Source: an uncultured SAR116 cluster alpha proteobacterium (GTDB lineage Bacteria > Pseudomonadota > Alphaproteobacteria > Puniceispirillales > Puniceispirillaceae). From it: 64,000 nt of DNA. The position numbers and the translations under genes are program-made. The notes under the pieces are model-generated. The model had not been told where the DNA came from, searched no databases, and was given only the letters and a program-made list of their open reading frames with translations. Location of the stretch: NCBI GenBank assembly GCA_902547925.1, contig CACCQD010000003.1, positions 29,884 to 93,883 on the forward strand, given 5' to 3'. This document shows, piece after piece, positions 9,226 through 19,082 of the stretch. Within the stretch, counting starts at the first letter, position 1, and each line of letters opens with the position of its first letter.

Positions 9226-10175
9226 CTGATAAAAAACAAACTAAAGACCCCGGCACTAAAAAAGGCAACACCCCAGCGAGCAACCGTGGGCTTGGTCGGG
9301 GTTTGTCATCTTTGCTCGGTGATGTGGGTGTGGCCGCTGCCGCTGGTATTGCTGTGTCAAATGGCGATGTGACGAATGCGGCCCCCGACAGGCTTACTGG
9401 TTTGAGTGAGATCCCGATCGAATGGATCAATACAGGCCCGTGGCAACCACGGCGTGTCTTTGCCCAGGATGCGTTGGTTGAATTGGCAAATTCAATCCGC
9501 CAGAAGGGGATCGTTCAGCCAATTCTGGTTCGTCCACGCCCCGATCGACCGACACGGTTTGAACTGATCGCAGGTGAGCGGCGATGGCGTGCGGCGCAGC
9601 TGGCACAGCTCCATGTTATGCCGGCTATCGTGCGGGAATTTTCGGATGTCGAGGCCTACGAAATTGCGCTTATCGAGAACATCCAACGGGCTGATTTATC
9701 GGCCATTGAAGAGGCGCAGGGCTATCAGAGATTATTGGATCACCATAAATATACACAAGAGCAATTATCTGAAATAATTGGAAAATCAAGAAGTCATATT
9801 GCCAACCACCTGCGCCTTTTGAGGCTTCCTGAAAAAGTTCAGGACATGGTGATCGAAGGCCTGCTTTCGATGGGACAGGTTCGCCCGATCATCAATCACA
9901 AGGATTGCGTGGCGCTAGCCCGGCAGATTGTGAAAAAGGGACTGTCAGCCCGCCAGGCTGAGGCGCTGGCAAAAAGGGGTGATGGATCACATGCTGCAAA
10001 AACCCGGCCAGAAAAATCTGCTGATATTCGAGATCTTGAGGATAAAGCAAGCGCCGCCACGGGTGTCTCTGTGATCATCGAGTGGGACGAGGACAGGGAC
10101 AATGGCTCTGTGCATCTGAAGAATTGCTCACGTGAACAGCTGGAGACCATTCTTCTCAATCTGGGCGCGATATAG
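9222..10175 (+). CDS. parB: chromosome partitioning protein ParB (Spo0J)
   Basis: CTP-dependent DNA clamp that loads at parS. The 317-residue product has the N-terminal RGLGRGLSSLLGD ParA-interaction motif, the CTPase/ParB-N domain with IRQKGIVQPILVR and GERRWRAA, a helix-turn-helix at about residues 180-210 (LSEIIGKSRSHIANHLRLL), and a C-terminal dimerisation domain. It overlaps parA by 4 bases and converges on holA. Two parS sites (4233, 7862) lie in the same neighbourhood. Confidence 0.97.
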   Translation: MTDKKQTKDPGTKKGNTPASNRGLGRGLSSLLGDVGVAAAAGIAVSNGDVTNAAPDRLTGLSEIPIEWINTGPWQPRRVFAQDALVELANSIRQKGIVQPILVRPRPDRPTRFELIAGERRWRAAQLAQLHVMPAIVREFSDVEAYEIALIENIQRADLSAIEEAQGYQRLLDHHKYTQEQLSEIIGKSRSHIANHLRLLRLPEKVQDMVIEGLLSMGQVRPIINHKDCVALARQIVKKGLSARQAEALAKRGDGSHAAKTRPEKSADIRDLEDKASAATGVSVIIEWDEDRDNGSVHLKNCSREQLETILLNLGAI

Positions 10176-10186
10176 CGAAAAATGGA

Positions 10187-11212
10187 TCAGCGAAGGCTCT
10201 GTGCCCGCAACGACAATCCCAACAGACATTGCGAACAAATTACCCGATCATCAAGGCCGCCAGATTTAATTCTCAGCTCGGCGTCCTGAAGCCGGTTTAG
10301 CGCATCACCGCCATGGGGATCACGCCAAAGCTTTATCTGTTCTGCCATCTTTGCCTGTAATTTGAAATGGACTGATGGACGCAATGTCCGGATCGCCGCT
10401 GTCGCCGCCGCACCATTTGCCATTGCTAGCGCCGCCATTTCGATTTGCCGAAAATAACCCTGACAACCCCTCAGGACCATAATCGCGCTCATATCCTCAT
10501 GCCACGCCTTGGCAAGAGCCTGTTTCAGCATGGTGCTGTTGCTACCGGCCGCGGCACTGGCAATATCGGTGATGGTTAGGGCTGCGCTGTCGCCAAGAGA
10601 CAGCGCGACGTCGTCAAGCGAGAGCGACCCGCCCTGTCCAGCGAACAGCGCCAGCTTTTCTATTTCCATTCTAGAAGCCATGCGATTACTGCCCAGCCTT
10701 GAGGTGATCAAGCGAATAGCGTCATCGGCAATCGTGACTCTATCGCGTGTCATGATCTCGTGGACCAGTCCGGCAATATCGGCATCGCTGTCCTCATAGC
10801 AGCCAATTGCCGCGGCATTACTTGCTCCCTCAAAGAGCTTGACCAGAGTATGCCTTGTTGTTGTGTCGCTTGCCTCAACCACCACAAAAGATGCGCTGAG
10901 ATCCCCGGCCAACGTCAGTTTACAGGCTTCGAGCAACTCGCTACCCCGGCCCTTTACTATGACGAGGCGGAGGTCGCTGAACATTGCGATTGAGGCTGCA
11001 GAATCGGCGATCAGACCAGGCTGCCGCGCTACTTGATCACCCTCAAGACGGGTGACAGAAAAGACATCATCTGGATCGGTGGCATAGAACAGCGCCAGCG
11101 CTTTGCTACGTTCGGCGATCAGCCCGGCATCTGGTCCATGAAGCAGGGCCGCACGTATGTCAGCTGGTGGTTGTCTGAGAAAGCCCGGTATTTGCCGTGG
11201 TGGCACTTTCAT
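10187..11212 (-). CDS. holA: DNA polymerase III delta subunit
   Basis: Clamp-loader subunit that opens the sliding clamp. The 341-residue product starts [15 protein letters not shown] and contains the HolA-typical LLHGPDAGLIAERS segment and a three-domain AAA-like layout without a functional P-loop. It overlaps the upstream lptE by one base. The order leuS-lptE-holA in one reverse operon is the standard arrangement in Alphaproteobacteria, which supports the call of the short lptE gene as well. Confidence 0.93.
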   Translation of the reverse strand: MKVPPRQIPGFLRQPPADIRAALLHGPDAGLIAERSKALALFYATDPDDVFSVTRLEGDQVARQPGLIADSAASIAMFSDLRLVIVKGRGSELLEACKLTLAGDLSASFVVVEASDTTTRHTLVKLFEGASNAAAIGCYEDSDADIAGLVHEIMTRDRVTIADDAIRLITSRLGSNRMASRMEIEKLALFAGQGGSLSLDDVALSLGDSAALTITDIASAAAGSNSTMLKQALAKAWHEDMSAIMVLRGCQGYFRQIEMAALAMANGAAATAAIRTLRPSVHFKLQAKMAEQIKLWRDPHGGDALNRLQDAELRIKSGGLDDRVICSQCLLGLSLRAQSLR

Positions 11213-11703
11213 CAGTTATAACGGGTGATGAAAAACAGCTGCATCCGATTGGCAACACGATCAGCCAGAAGTTTTGCCAGCCTTTCCTGTCCCTGCGATT
11301 CGGATACATCCTGTCCATAATAGGAGGAAATGGAACCAAGCGTCGCCTTTGTTGAGATTGACTCAGTCAATTCCATTTTACCGGTAGTGAGGTTGGTCAG
11401 CGTGAACGACGCGGACATCGTCATTTTTTTCAGGTTTGAGGATGAGCCAACAACCGACAAGGTACTGGCCGAACTGACTGAAAGCTTTGATTTGAGCCGA
11501 TGGGTGGGGGTGATTACGGGATCGATCATCAACTGATCTTTGAGCTGGCGGGTGTAAATCTGTCCGATCCGTCCCGACGAGCCGACCACCTGAATGCTGG
11601 CAATCTTGTCAAACTCACCGCCTGACAGCGTGCGAACTTTGAAGTCGCCACAGCCGGCAACTGCCAACAGTAGTATAATAGATAATGCTTTAAACCACGA
11701 CAT
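11212..11703 (-). CDS. lptE: LPS-assembly lipoprotein LptE
   Basis: Outer-membrane lipoprotein that plugs LptD for lipopolysaccharide export. The 163-residue product has a lipoprotein signal with lipobox LAVAGC (cysteine at about residue 18) and an LptE-type fold region rich in beta segments. Sequence conservation in this family is low, so the call leans on its position between leuS and holA, the usual alphaproteobacterial arrangement. It overlaps leuS by 14 bases. Confidence 0.83.
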   Translation of the reverse strand: MSWFKALSIILLLAVAGCGDFKVRTLSGGEFDKIASIQVVGSSGRIGQIYTRQLKDQLMIDPVITPTHRLKSKLSVSSASTLSVVGSSSNLKKMTMSASFTLTNLTTGKMELTESISTKATLGSISSYYGQDVSESQGQERLAKLLADRVANRMQLFFITRYN

Positions 11704-14254
11704 TGATGATCCTATTGGGAACGACGATCACCCGTTTGGGAGCCTGTTTGTCAAGATATCGCACTATCGTGGGTGATGCCAGTGCCGCATCCTCGGCGTC
11801 CTGCTTCGGGCAATCGCGCGGCAGCGTGATGGTGTCCCGCAGCTTGCCATTAACCTGCACGGCAATCTCAATCACATTATCGGCAATCAGGCTTTCGTCG
11901 GCTGTGGGCCAGCCGCTGTCTGCCAGCATTGTCTGGTGCCCCAGTGCGTTCCACATCTCCTCAGCAATATGCGGCGCAAGTGGGGAAATCAGCTGCACCA
12001 ATGTCTCGATGGCGAAGCGGCGTGCTGCCGTGATAGAGGGTGACGCACCCTTGGTGTCGGTGATAGCGTTTGCCAATGTATGAAGCTGGGCAACGGCGCG
12101 GTTAAACCGGAGTCCCTCAATGTCCTGTGATAGACCATACATGGCTTTGTGGGCTGCACGCACCAACTCAATCCCTTCGCCTTCTGTCGGTGGCGTGGTC
12201 CCGGTGGCGGGCAGCGAGTCATCATTGGCCATGCGATAGATACGTTTGAGGAAGCGCGACGCACCCTCAACGCCCGACTCAGTCCATTCCATATCACGTT
12301 CTGGCGGCGAGTCTGACAGCATGAACAGGCGGGCGGTATCGGCACCATAAGTTTCAATGATGATTTCTGGGTCAACGACATTGCGCTTGGACTTGCTCAT
12401 CTTCTCAATTCTACCAGCCCTGACGGCCTCACCTGTCTCACCATGCCGCCAACTGTCACCATTCTGCGTGACCTCGGTGGGGAACAGCCATTTGCCATCC
12501 TTGTCCTGATAAGTCTGGTGACAGACCATTCCCTGTGTCATCAGTCCGGCAAACGGCTCGGCAAGGTCAAGATAGCCAACCTCACCCAGAGCGCGGGTGA
12601 AGAAGCGTGAATAGAGAAGATGCAGGACGGCATGTTCGACACCGCCGATATATTGATCGACAGGCATCCAATATTCTGCCGCCTCACGGCTGAACCCATG
12701 GGCGCTTTTTGGGTCCGCGTAGCGCAGAAAATACCAGGAGCTCTCAAAGAATGTGTCAAAAGTGTCCTGCTCACGGATTGCCGCTTTGCCACAGGATGGA
12801 CAGCTGGTGTGCTTCCAGCTTGGGTGGTTCGCTAATGGATTGCCTGGTTTCGAGAAATCGACATCTTCGGGCAAAGTGACCGGAAGATTTCCCACTGGCA
12901 CAGGAATAGCACCGCAGTCATCGCAATGGATGATGGGAATCGGACAGCCCCAATAACGCTGGCGTGAAACGCCCCAATCACGAAGGCGGAAAGTTGTTTC
13001 CCGTGTGCCAGCGCCAAGACCTTCAAGAGCGTCAAGGGCTACCTGCTTTCCGGACTCGACATCAAGCCCGTCCCAATCACCGGAGTTTATCAGCGTCCCC
13101 GGGCCGGTATAGGCCTCATCGGTGATGATAAAATCGGTAGGATCGGTATTTTCTGGCAAAACAACGGGTGTGACTGGCAGGTTATAGGCATTGGCAAAAT
13201 CAAGGTCGCGCTGGTCATGTGCGGGACACCCGAAAATGGCGCCAGTCCCATATTCCATTAGCACAAAATTGGCAATGTGGATGGGTAATGTCTTGCCGGA
13301 AATCAGGGGGTGCTCTACCGACAGGCCGGTGTCGAAGCCCCGTTTTTTGGCGGTTTCCACCGCAGCTTCCGATGTGCCCAGCTTGGCGCATTCGGCGATG
13401 AAATCGACTGCTTCCTTGCTGTTTTCAGCGACGGCGAGGGCAAGTGGATGGTTTGCCGCAACGGCTATGAAAGAAGCGCCAAACAATGTGTCAGGACGGG
13501 TGGTGAAAACCTCAATGGCGTCTAATGGCACAGTGTTGCCGCTCAGTCTGAATTCCACACGCGCACCTTCTGATTTGCCAATCCAGTTATGCTGCATCAA
13601 CCGCACCCGTTCGGGCCAACGGTCCAATGTCTCAATGGAGGCGAGAAGGTCATCGGCATATTCGGTGATTTTCAGAAACCATTGTGACAGGCGCCTTCGT
13701 TCAACAATGGCACCAGAACGCCAACCCCGTCCATCAACGACCTGCTCATTGGCAAGAACGGTATTCTCTTCTGGGTCCCAATTGACCCAGCTTTCCTTGC
13801 GATAGGCGAGGCCCTTTTCGAGGAATTTGAGGAACATCAATTGTTCATGCTGGTAATAATCTGGCTCACAGGTGGCAAATTCCCTATCCCAGTCATAGGC
13901 AAGTCCCATGCTTTTCAGCTGAACCCGCATGGAGGCAATGTTTTCGCGTGTCCAGCTTCCCGGATGGGCGCCGCGCTCGATAGCGGCATTTTCTGCTGGC
14001 AGGCCAAAGGCATCCCAGCCCATCGGGTGCAGCACATTGAAGCCTTTAGCACGGCGAAACCGTGCAACGACGTCACCCAGCGTATAATTGCGAACATGTC
14101 CCATATGTATCCGGCCTGACGGATAGGGGAACATCTCCAGCACATAATATTTCGGCTTTGTTATGTCCGACGAGGCAGCGAATGAATTTGCCTCTGCCCA
14201 GCGAGTTTGCCATTTTTTTTCAATGGCGGGCGCGTCATACTGAACCATGTTCAT
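11690..14254 (-). CDS. leuS: leucyl-tRNA synthetase
   Basis: Charges tRNA-Leu. The 854-residue class I synthetase shows the HIGH-type motif HMGH in [19 protein letters not shown] (about residues 43-61), a CP1 editing domain, [18 protein letters not shown], and the KMSKS loop ([13 protein letters not shown]). Start is [15 protein letters not shown]; the second ATG (MVQYD) is an alternative. First gene of the leuS-lptE-holA reverse operon. Confidence 0.97.
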   Translation of the reverse strand: MNMVQYDAPAIEKKWQTRWAEANSFAASSDITKPKYYVLEMFPYPSGRIHMGHVRNYTLGDVVARFRRAKGFNVLHPMGWDAFGLPAENAAIERGAHPGSWTRENIASMRVQLKSMGLAYDWDREFATCEPDYYQHEQLMFLKFLEKGLAYRKESWVNWDPEENTVLANEQVVDGRGWRSGAIVERRRLSQWFLKITEYADDLLASIETLDRWPERVRLMQHNWIGKSEGARVEFRLSGNTVPLDAIEVFTTRPDTLFGASFIAVAANHPLALAVAENSKEAVDFIAECAKLGTSEAAVETAKKRGFDTGLSVEHPLISGKTLPIHIANFVLMEYGTGAIFGCPAHDQRDLDFANAYNLPVTPVVLPENTDPTDFIITDEAYTGPGTLINSGDWDGLDVESGKQVALDALEGLGAGTRETTFRLRDWGVSRQRYWGCPIPIIHCDDCGAIPVPVGNLPVTLPEDVDFSKPGNPLANHPSWKHTSCPSCGKAAIREQDTFDTFFESSWYFLRYADPKSAHGFSREAAEYWMPVDQYIGGVEHAVLHLLYSRFFTRALGEVGYLDLAEPFAGLMTQGMVCHQTYQDKDGKWLFPTEVTQNGDSWRHGETGEAVRAGRIEKMSKSKRNVVDPEIIIETYGADTARLFMLSDSPPERDMEWTESGVEGASRFLKRIYRMANDDSLPATGTTPPTEGEGIELVRAAHKAMYGLSQDIEGLRFNRAVAQLHTLANAITDTKGASPSITAARRFAIETLVQLISPLAPHIAEEMWNALGHQTMLADSGWPTADESLIADNVIEIAVQVNGKLRDTITLPRDCPKQDAEDAALASPTIVRYLDKQAPKRVIVVPNRIINVVV

Positions 14255-14313
14255 TACCCCAAAAAGGCAGGTCTTGCAGGGGGCTGCCCAAACAGCCCTC
14301 TGCTAATTTCAAA

Positions 14314-14814
14314 CTATTCCACGTTGGCTTCAATCATTGAGGACCGTAACTCACGAGCACGAGTTAGAATCAAATCTTCAAGCTTTCTCTCAAGCTCTTC
14401 ATCCCGTCCTGATTGGACCCACAAGTCGTTAATTAGATTTTGCACATAAACCCGTGCTGATACAGCATCTGAACGTAATTCCCGCCCGACTATGAACACG
14501 GCTATTTTAATTCTCTGCGATGTATCGCTTGGTAAAGAGTGCCAGTCAGTAATAATTGAGCCTCCGAACGTGTCTACATCTTCGATAGGGACAAATGATA
14601 AGATATCTAATGCTGCACGCCACAAAAGAGCGTTTACCGGCATGCCAACGGTTTCTTGAGAATTACCAAAAAACTCCGAAATTTTGGTTCCACCGCTTTT
14701 GCCAGTTATTATTGATACCGGCCCATCGTCTTTCTTCGGGCTCGGAGGCTCTATTCCAGAGCACGCTGCGATTAGAGCGAGCAAGGGAAACAAAAGAGGC
14801 CCAAGATATGACAT
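14314..14814 (-). CDS. DUF3576 domain lipoprotein
   Basis: The 166-residue product begins with a signal peptide ending in lipobox LIAACS (cysteine near residue 18), so it should be an outer- or inner-membrane lipoprotein. The body (PVNALLWRAALDILSFVPI, then IITDWHSLP and IKIAVFIVGRELRSDAVSA) matches the alphaproteobacterial DUF3576 family of unknown function, usually encoded next to leuS. It lies 59 bases upstream of leuS in the same direction and probably shares its operon. A terminator hairpin separates it from the porin. Confidence 0.85.
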   Translation of the reverse strand: MSYLGPLLFPLLALIAACSGIEPPSPKKDDGPVSIITGKSGGTKISEFFGNSQETVGMPVNALLWRAALDILSFVPIEDVDTFGGSIITDWHSLPSDTSQRIKIAVFIVGRELRSDAVSARVYVQNLINDLWVQSGRDEELERKLEDLILTRARELRSSMIEANVE

Positions 14815-14836
14815 TGTTCGTTTTCTCCAAAAGTAA

Positions 14837-14858
14837 AGGGGGCTGCGGACAGCCCCCT
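14837..14858 (-). terminator. hairpin terminator after porin gene
   Basis: A perfect 9-bp stem (AGGGGGCTG / CAGCCCCCT) with a CGGA loop. Read on the reverse strand it follows the porin stop codon by 23 bases and is followed by a T-rich stretch (TTTACTTTT), the layout of an intrinsic terminator. It would isolate a highly expressed porin from the DUF3576-leuS operon downstream. Confidence 0.75.
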
Positions 14859-14881
14859 CACAGTAGTCTATCTCACATCAA

Positions 14882-15850
14882 TTAGAAAGAGATGTTGAGG
14901 TTCACGCTAGTACGGCTAGCTGAGGTGCTAGTCGTGACGTTAGCCGAGTTTTTAAGATCTTGATCGTTGTGTGTTACGTGCAACACCATACCAGGTGTAA
15001 CAGTGTAAGAGACACCAACGCCTGTGTCGGTCATTTCATATGCTGTGTCTTTATCGTCGTCGCCTGACGCTGTGTAGGCGGTCAGTGTAAGGTTGTCTGA
15101 CGCAGCAAAAGAAACGCCAACGCCTGTGCCAACCATTGATTCTGTCACAGTGTTACCAGTATCTTTCTCGTTTTGAGCCATTGTAATTGTTGCGTTTCCA
15201 AGACCAATTACGACACCAAGTGACTGAGCAGATACTTCTGTAGTCGCTGTTCCGGTGTCGTTTTCCATACTGGCGTACTTAAGAGTAACATTTGCGCCAG
15301 CTGCCTCGGTGACAAACTTTACGCCATAATATGTTTCCTCTGCTGCACCACTGTCACCACGGCCAACAGCGAATGAAAATCCGCCCATAGCTGGTGACGT
15401 GTATGTCACGTCTGGATCGCCAATTGACTCGTCTGCTGGAAGCACCTGGTATTCCAAAGCGTTTTGAGTCGCGTTTTGACCTGTCACCCATGTTGGCGTG
15501 CCTTCATCTGGGGTTACATCCACTGCAGTTGCAAAACCAGTCATGCTTTCACCGAGTGGTGCAAAACCAATTGTTCCGAAGTCACCTGAGACAGTTGCAC
15601 CAACTTCCTCAGTGCCAGCCTCGCTAGTGTTCACAGTGGCACCTACCGACATTCCGTTATCAAGTGTAGATGAAAAAGATATGGAGTAATCAAGATTGTC
15701 TGTGTTCAGCAAGTTTACGCTTGTTCCACCCGAGACGTCAGTTGAGAGGTATTGTGCCTCGTAACCGCCAGAAATTGACACATCAGCAGATGCTGCTGAA
15801 ACGCCACCGGCTGCCACCAGCGCAGTAGTTGCAAGAAGTACCTTACGCAT
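14882..15850 (-). CDS. outer-membrane porin (Gram-negative general porin type)
   Basis: The 322-residue product has a clear Sec signal peptide (MRKVLLATTALVAAGGVSA, cleavage near residue 22 before DVSISGG). A beta-rich, Gly/Thr/Asn-rich barrel follows, ending SVNLNISF with the terminal Phe needed for BAM-dependent insertion. The frame extends to 15910, but the ATG at 15850 follows a strong GGGAGAA site 6-7 bases upstream and begins the signal peptide. It has its own terminator and a long AT-rich upstream region, so it is probably a major, separately regulated porin. Substrate unknown. Confidence 0.9.
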   Translation of the reverse strand: MRKVLLATTALVAAGGVSAASADVSISGGYEAQYLSTDVSGGTSVNLLNTDNLDYSISFSSTLDNGMSVGATVNTSEAGTEEVGATVSGDFGTIGFAPLGESMTGFATAVDVTPDEGTPTWVTGQNATQNALEYQVLPADESIGDPDVTYTSPAMGGFSFAVGRGDSGAAEETYYGVKFVTEAAGANVTLKYASMENDTGTATTEVSAQSLGVVIGLGNATITMAQNEKDTGNTVTESMVGTGVGVSFAASDNLTLTAYTASGDDDKDTAYEMTDTGVGVSYTVTPGMVLHVTHNDQDLKNSANVTTSTSASRTSVNLNISF

Positions 15851-16104
15851 TAGAAATTCTCCCTTTAGAGATTGATCAACACAAATGTTGAGTAGAACTC
15901 TTAGACCCAATTGAATTTAAATGTTAGTAATTAGTTGCATTCTGAACACTATTTCTGAAGTGTGTGTTGTATATTTGCAACAAAACAACGAACAGTGGGT
16001 TAAGCAAAGGCTTTTACATATGTTTTTGCCAGATAAAACTGGGCTATATGAGGCCTAACTACCGCTAATAATGTAATTTGTCACATTTCGAAAATGGTCA
16101 TAAA

Positions 16105-17133
16105 ATGAAAATCGATGAACTTCTACAAAACAAATACTGGATGCCCAGCAACCTAAATTTTAATGACATGCTTTTTGAGGAGATTTCTGAACACACCCTA
16201 AAAGACTCACCTTTCCTTGACAGCCGGGCCGTTGGTAAGACTGGTAGAACAATTAAAATCCCAATCAGCCATTTGTTGGAGAAAAGACATGCAATCTCTC
16301 CTCAGGGATATTTGAATCATATTTTCCATATTTCTCACGTTGGATCTACATTTGTTGCGAGATTATTTGACACATTTTTCGAAGTAGATGTTTTTCGAGA
16401 ACCAACTATTTTCAAAGGCATAGCATTTTTATGCCGTGAGGCTCAAGATGGTGTGACACCATTTAGTGCTGAAGAGCTCTCTGTTTTATATGATTTAATA
16501 TGTCGGCTCTTAATGAGAGGTAAAAAAAATGCTATTGTAAAGCATTCAAGCCAGAACTTAATTATTCCAGATTTTGCCGAAACTACTGAAAGTGAGCCTA
16601 AACCAGTTTTGTTTATTTACACTTCGCTAATAAATTTTTTGTGCCATGGCTTATCTTCTTCAGGTGCACAATGGGATGCTATGAACGGAGCTGATGCGCG
16701 GATCAAATTTTTTAATCAAGTTTCTACACTCGATACAGTGGCACTTGTGACATTGAGCAAAATACAACTCATTGCACTTATTTGGGTTGTTGAAATGATC
16801 AAGATTTTGAACAGATTTGATGAGAGACGTGGTGACGAGCTATTTAATTTCGACAAAGTTTTGGAGACCCAGGATAGAATTTCTATAGTTGACAGCCTCT
16901 CAAAGACATTTCATCTACCCATTTCGATTTCCAATTCAACAGATATTAAAAGCGCTAATGTGTGGGAAACAAACTCCAAAGGACTTTCTCTGGGTGGCTT
17001 TGAAAAAAGGAAACAGAATATTGAAAAAACTGCTGTGGAACAAAACGACCTAATATCTGAGGGGATTGAATGGGTCCACAGTCTTTGCAATCGAAACGTC
17101 ATGTTTAGATCGCTATCTCAATACATAGAATAG
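16105..17133 (+). CDS. sulfotransferase-like P-loop protein, function unknown
   Basis: The 342-residue product is AT-rich and unlike its core neighbours. Near residue 70 it has HIFHISHVGSTFVARLF, resembling the 5'-phosphosulfate loop of divergent sulfotransferase-like proteins that carry an STLLAR motif. This is followed by VFREPTIFKG and, near residue 150, AIVKHSSQN, a pattern seen in that group. The ATG at 16105 is chosen; a TTG at 16078 would add 9 residues. It is followed 85 bases later by a TPR-sulfotransferase and then a 2OG oxygenase on the other strand, suggesting a shared modification pathway. Catalysis is not proven by motif alone. Confidence 0.55.
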   Translation: MKIDELLQNKYWMPSNLNFNDMLFEEISEHTLKDSPFLDSRAVGKTGRTIKIPISHLLEKRHAISPQGYLNHIFHISHVGSTFVARLFDTFFEVDVFREPTIFKGIAFLCREAQDGVTPFSAEELSVLYDLICRLLMRGKKNAIVKHSSQNLIIPDFAETTESEPKPVLFIYTSLINFLCHGLSSSGAQWDAMNGADARIKFFNQVSTLDTVALVTLSKIQLIALIWVVEMIKILNRFDERRGDELFNFDKVLETQDRISIVDSLSKTFHLPISISNSTDIKSANVWETNSKGLSLGGFEKRKQNIEKTAVEQNDLISEGIEWVHSLCNRNVMFRSLSQYIE

Positions 17134-17218
17134 ATTTAAAGAATGTAGCAAACATCGCCAAGCAAAAAGCCTCATCGAACAAAAGAGATAGTTATCAGCG
17201 GAATGATGGAGCAATCCC

Positions 17219-19027
17219 TTGTCAAAAGTTTCAAGCAGAATTCTTAACTCCTTGCTGCAAGAATTACACGATGGCAAACAAACATCTGTGGTTTCTAAAA
17301 CGGAAACTTTGCTGGCAAAGGCCCCAGATTCTGTCGAACTTTTAAACTTAAGAGCTATTGCACTAGGAAATTGTAATAAATATGAAGCCGCCGTGCACTG
17401 TTTTAAAATCGCGATTGAAAAGTCACCTCTTAGCGAACTAACTTACTGTAATCTTGGAAACCTTTGTTTCCGTAATGGTGATCTAAATCAAGCAAAATTA
17501 AATTACCAGAAAGCTTTCCGACTAAATCCAAAAAATAGCCGTTTGGCAAACAATCTAGGCACCCTTTTTAAGGAAATGTCCGACTTCAGGGCAGCTGAAA
17601 AATTCTATTTAAAAGCCATCGACCTTGATAAAACTTACGCCGAACCGTACTACAATTACGGCGTGTTACAAAGGTTATTAAATAATGTAGGTAAAGCGGA
17701 GATAGCATATAAAAAAGCTTTAAGTCTCAGACCACAGTACCCTGAAGCTCTTAATAATCTTGCGACAATATATCGTGATTTTGAAAAAATAAATCAAGCC
17801 ATAGAGATGTATAAAAGGGCCTTAAAAAACAATCCGAATTTTGCACAAGCTTTCTTTAATTTATGTGAAGCATTTGAGAAAAAAAATTTGATTGTAGAGC
17901 TGAAGGATTTGCTCGACTCTGTGTCTAGCCCCACCTTGTTGGAGAAGGAAGATATAAAATATTACCATGCTCTGGTTAGTTTTCGGGAGAAAAAATACGT
18001 TAAATGCAAAGACCAATGCCAGAAGATTAATTGGAAAAAAATGTCAAAAAAACGGGTAACTGGGTTCTTACACTTGAAGGCAAAAGCATATGAAAATACG
18101 GGTGAATATCCGCTTGCTTTTTCTGCCTTTAAAGAAATGAACCAATTTTTTAGAAATTCACTAGAATATGATCATCAGAGCAAACAAGACTACTTAAATA
18201 GATTGATTAAGAGAAAAGCCGAGCTTAGGGAAATAGATTTAGTGCAGCTGCCTGTACAAAACAAAAAATCTCACAACCTCGTCTTTTTGGTAGGTTTTCC
18301 AAGGTCTGGCACTACGTTACTTGATACAATCTTGCGCTCGCACAGTGAAGTTCAAGTTTTGGAAGAAATGCCGACGGTTAGTAAAATGCAAACCGCTATC
18401 CCAGAAAAAAACACTGTGGAAAAAATCCTAACAATGACCATTGAAGACGTTGTTGTTGCACAGGAAGCGTATTTCGAGGAGTTACAAAAATATGTTGATT
18501 TACAGAATTCAAAAATTGTGGTGGATAAGCTACCTTTGAATTTGGTGGAGGCACCCCTAATTGCTAGAGTTTTTCCAAAGGCAAAGTTTGTCTTTGTATC
18601 CAGGCACCCTTTGGACGCAGTCCTTAGTTGTTTTATGCAAAATTTTAAACTAAACGAAGCTATGTCAAACATGCTTGATTTAGAAGATGCAGCAAAATTG
18701 TATGATAATGTGATGGAGATTTTTGATATTTCTCATCAAAAATTTTCTTTAGAAACACATTTTGTCAAGTATGAAGAATTAATTGAAGACATTGAAAGTG
18801 TTGTAAAAAACCTCCTCAATTTTTTAAACCTTCAATGGGATGATGCTGTCTTAGCTTACCAAAGAACGGCGCTCGAAAGGTCTGAAATTCGTACACCAAG
18901 CTATTCTCAAGTGATTCAGCCCATATATAACACAGCTAAGTTCAGGTGGACCAACTATGCGAATGAGCTCGAGAGTTGTACACCAATCCTTGCGCCTTGG
19001 GTGAAAAAATTTGGATATAGAATTTAG
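17219..19027 (+). CDS. TPR-repeat sulfotransferase (TPST-like)
   Basis: 602 residues. Residues about 10-310 are tetratricopeptide repeats (for example YYNYGVLQRLLNNVGKAE). Residues about 350-600 are a sulfotransferase domain with 5'-PSB loop GFPRSGTTLLD (359-369) and 3'-phosphate motif VSRHPLDAVLS (460-470), ending in the typical RWTNYANELE and WVKKFGY segments. The domain resembles tyrosylprotein sulfotransferases, so protein targets held by the TPR part are plausible but inferred. The start is TTG at 17219 with GGAG 7 bases upstream; the nearby ATGs at 17203 and 17206 are out of frame. Predicted cytoplasmic; AT-rich codon use suggests acquisition. Confidence 0.85.
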   Translation: MSKVSSRILNSLLQELHDGKQTSVVSKTETLLAKAPDSVELLNLRAIALGNCNKYEAAVHCFKIAIEKSPLSELTYCNLGNLCFRNGDLNQAKLNYQKAFRLNPKNSRLANNLGTLFKEMSDFRAAEKFYLKAIDLDKTYAEPYYNYGVLQRLLNNVGKAEIAYKKALSLRPQYPEALNNLATIYRDFEKINQAIEMYKRALKNNPNFAQAFFNLCEAFEKKNLIVELKDLLDSVSSPTLLEKEDIKYYHALVSFREKKYVKCKDQCQKINWKKMSKKRVTGFLHLKAKAYENTGEYPLAFSAFKEMNQFFRNSLEYDHQSKQDYLNRLIKRKAELREIDLVQLPVQNKKSHNLVFLVGFPRSGTTLLDTILRSHSEVQVLEEMPTVSKMQTAIPEKNTVEKILTMTIEDVVVAQEAYFEELQKYVDLQNSKIVVDKLPLNLVEAPLIARVFPKAKFVFVSRHPLDAVLSCFMQNFKLNEAMSNMLDLEDAAKLYDNVMEIFDISHQKFSLETHFVKYEELIEDIESVVKNLLNFLNLQWDDAVLAYQRTALERSEIRTPSYSQVIQPIYNTAKFRWTNYANELESCTPILAPWVKKFGYRI

Positions 19028-19082
19028 CACGCCCTTTTCTCAACTCGGTGGTTATCTAAAAATCACGACTTGAATGAGAAAA

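Noticed and set aside
13191-13805. 204-codon forward frame within leuS
   Set aside because: Antisense shadow of the leucyl-tRNA synthetase gene, serine/arginine-rich with no domain features.
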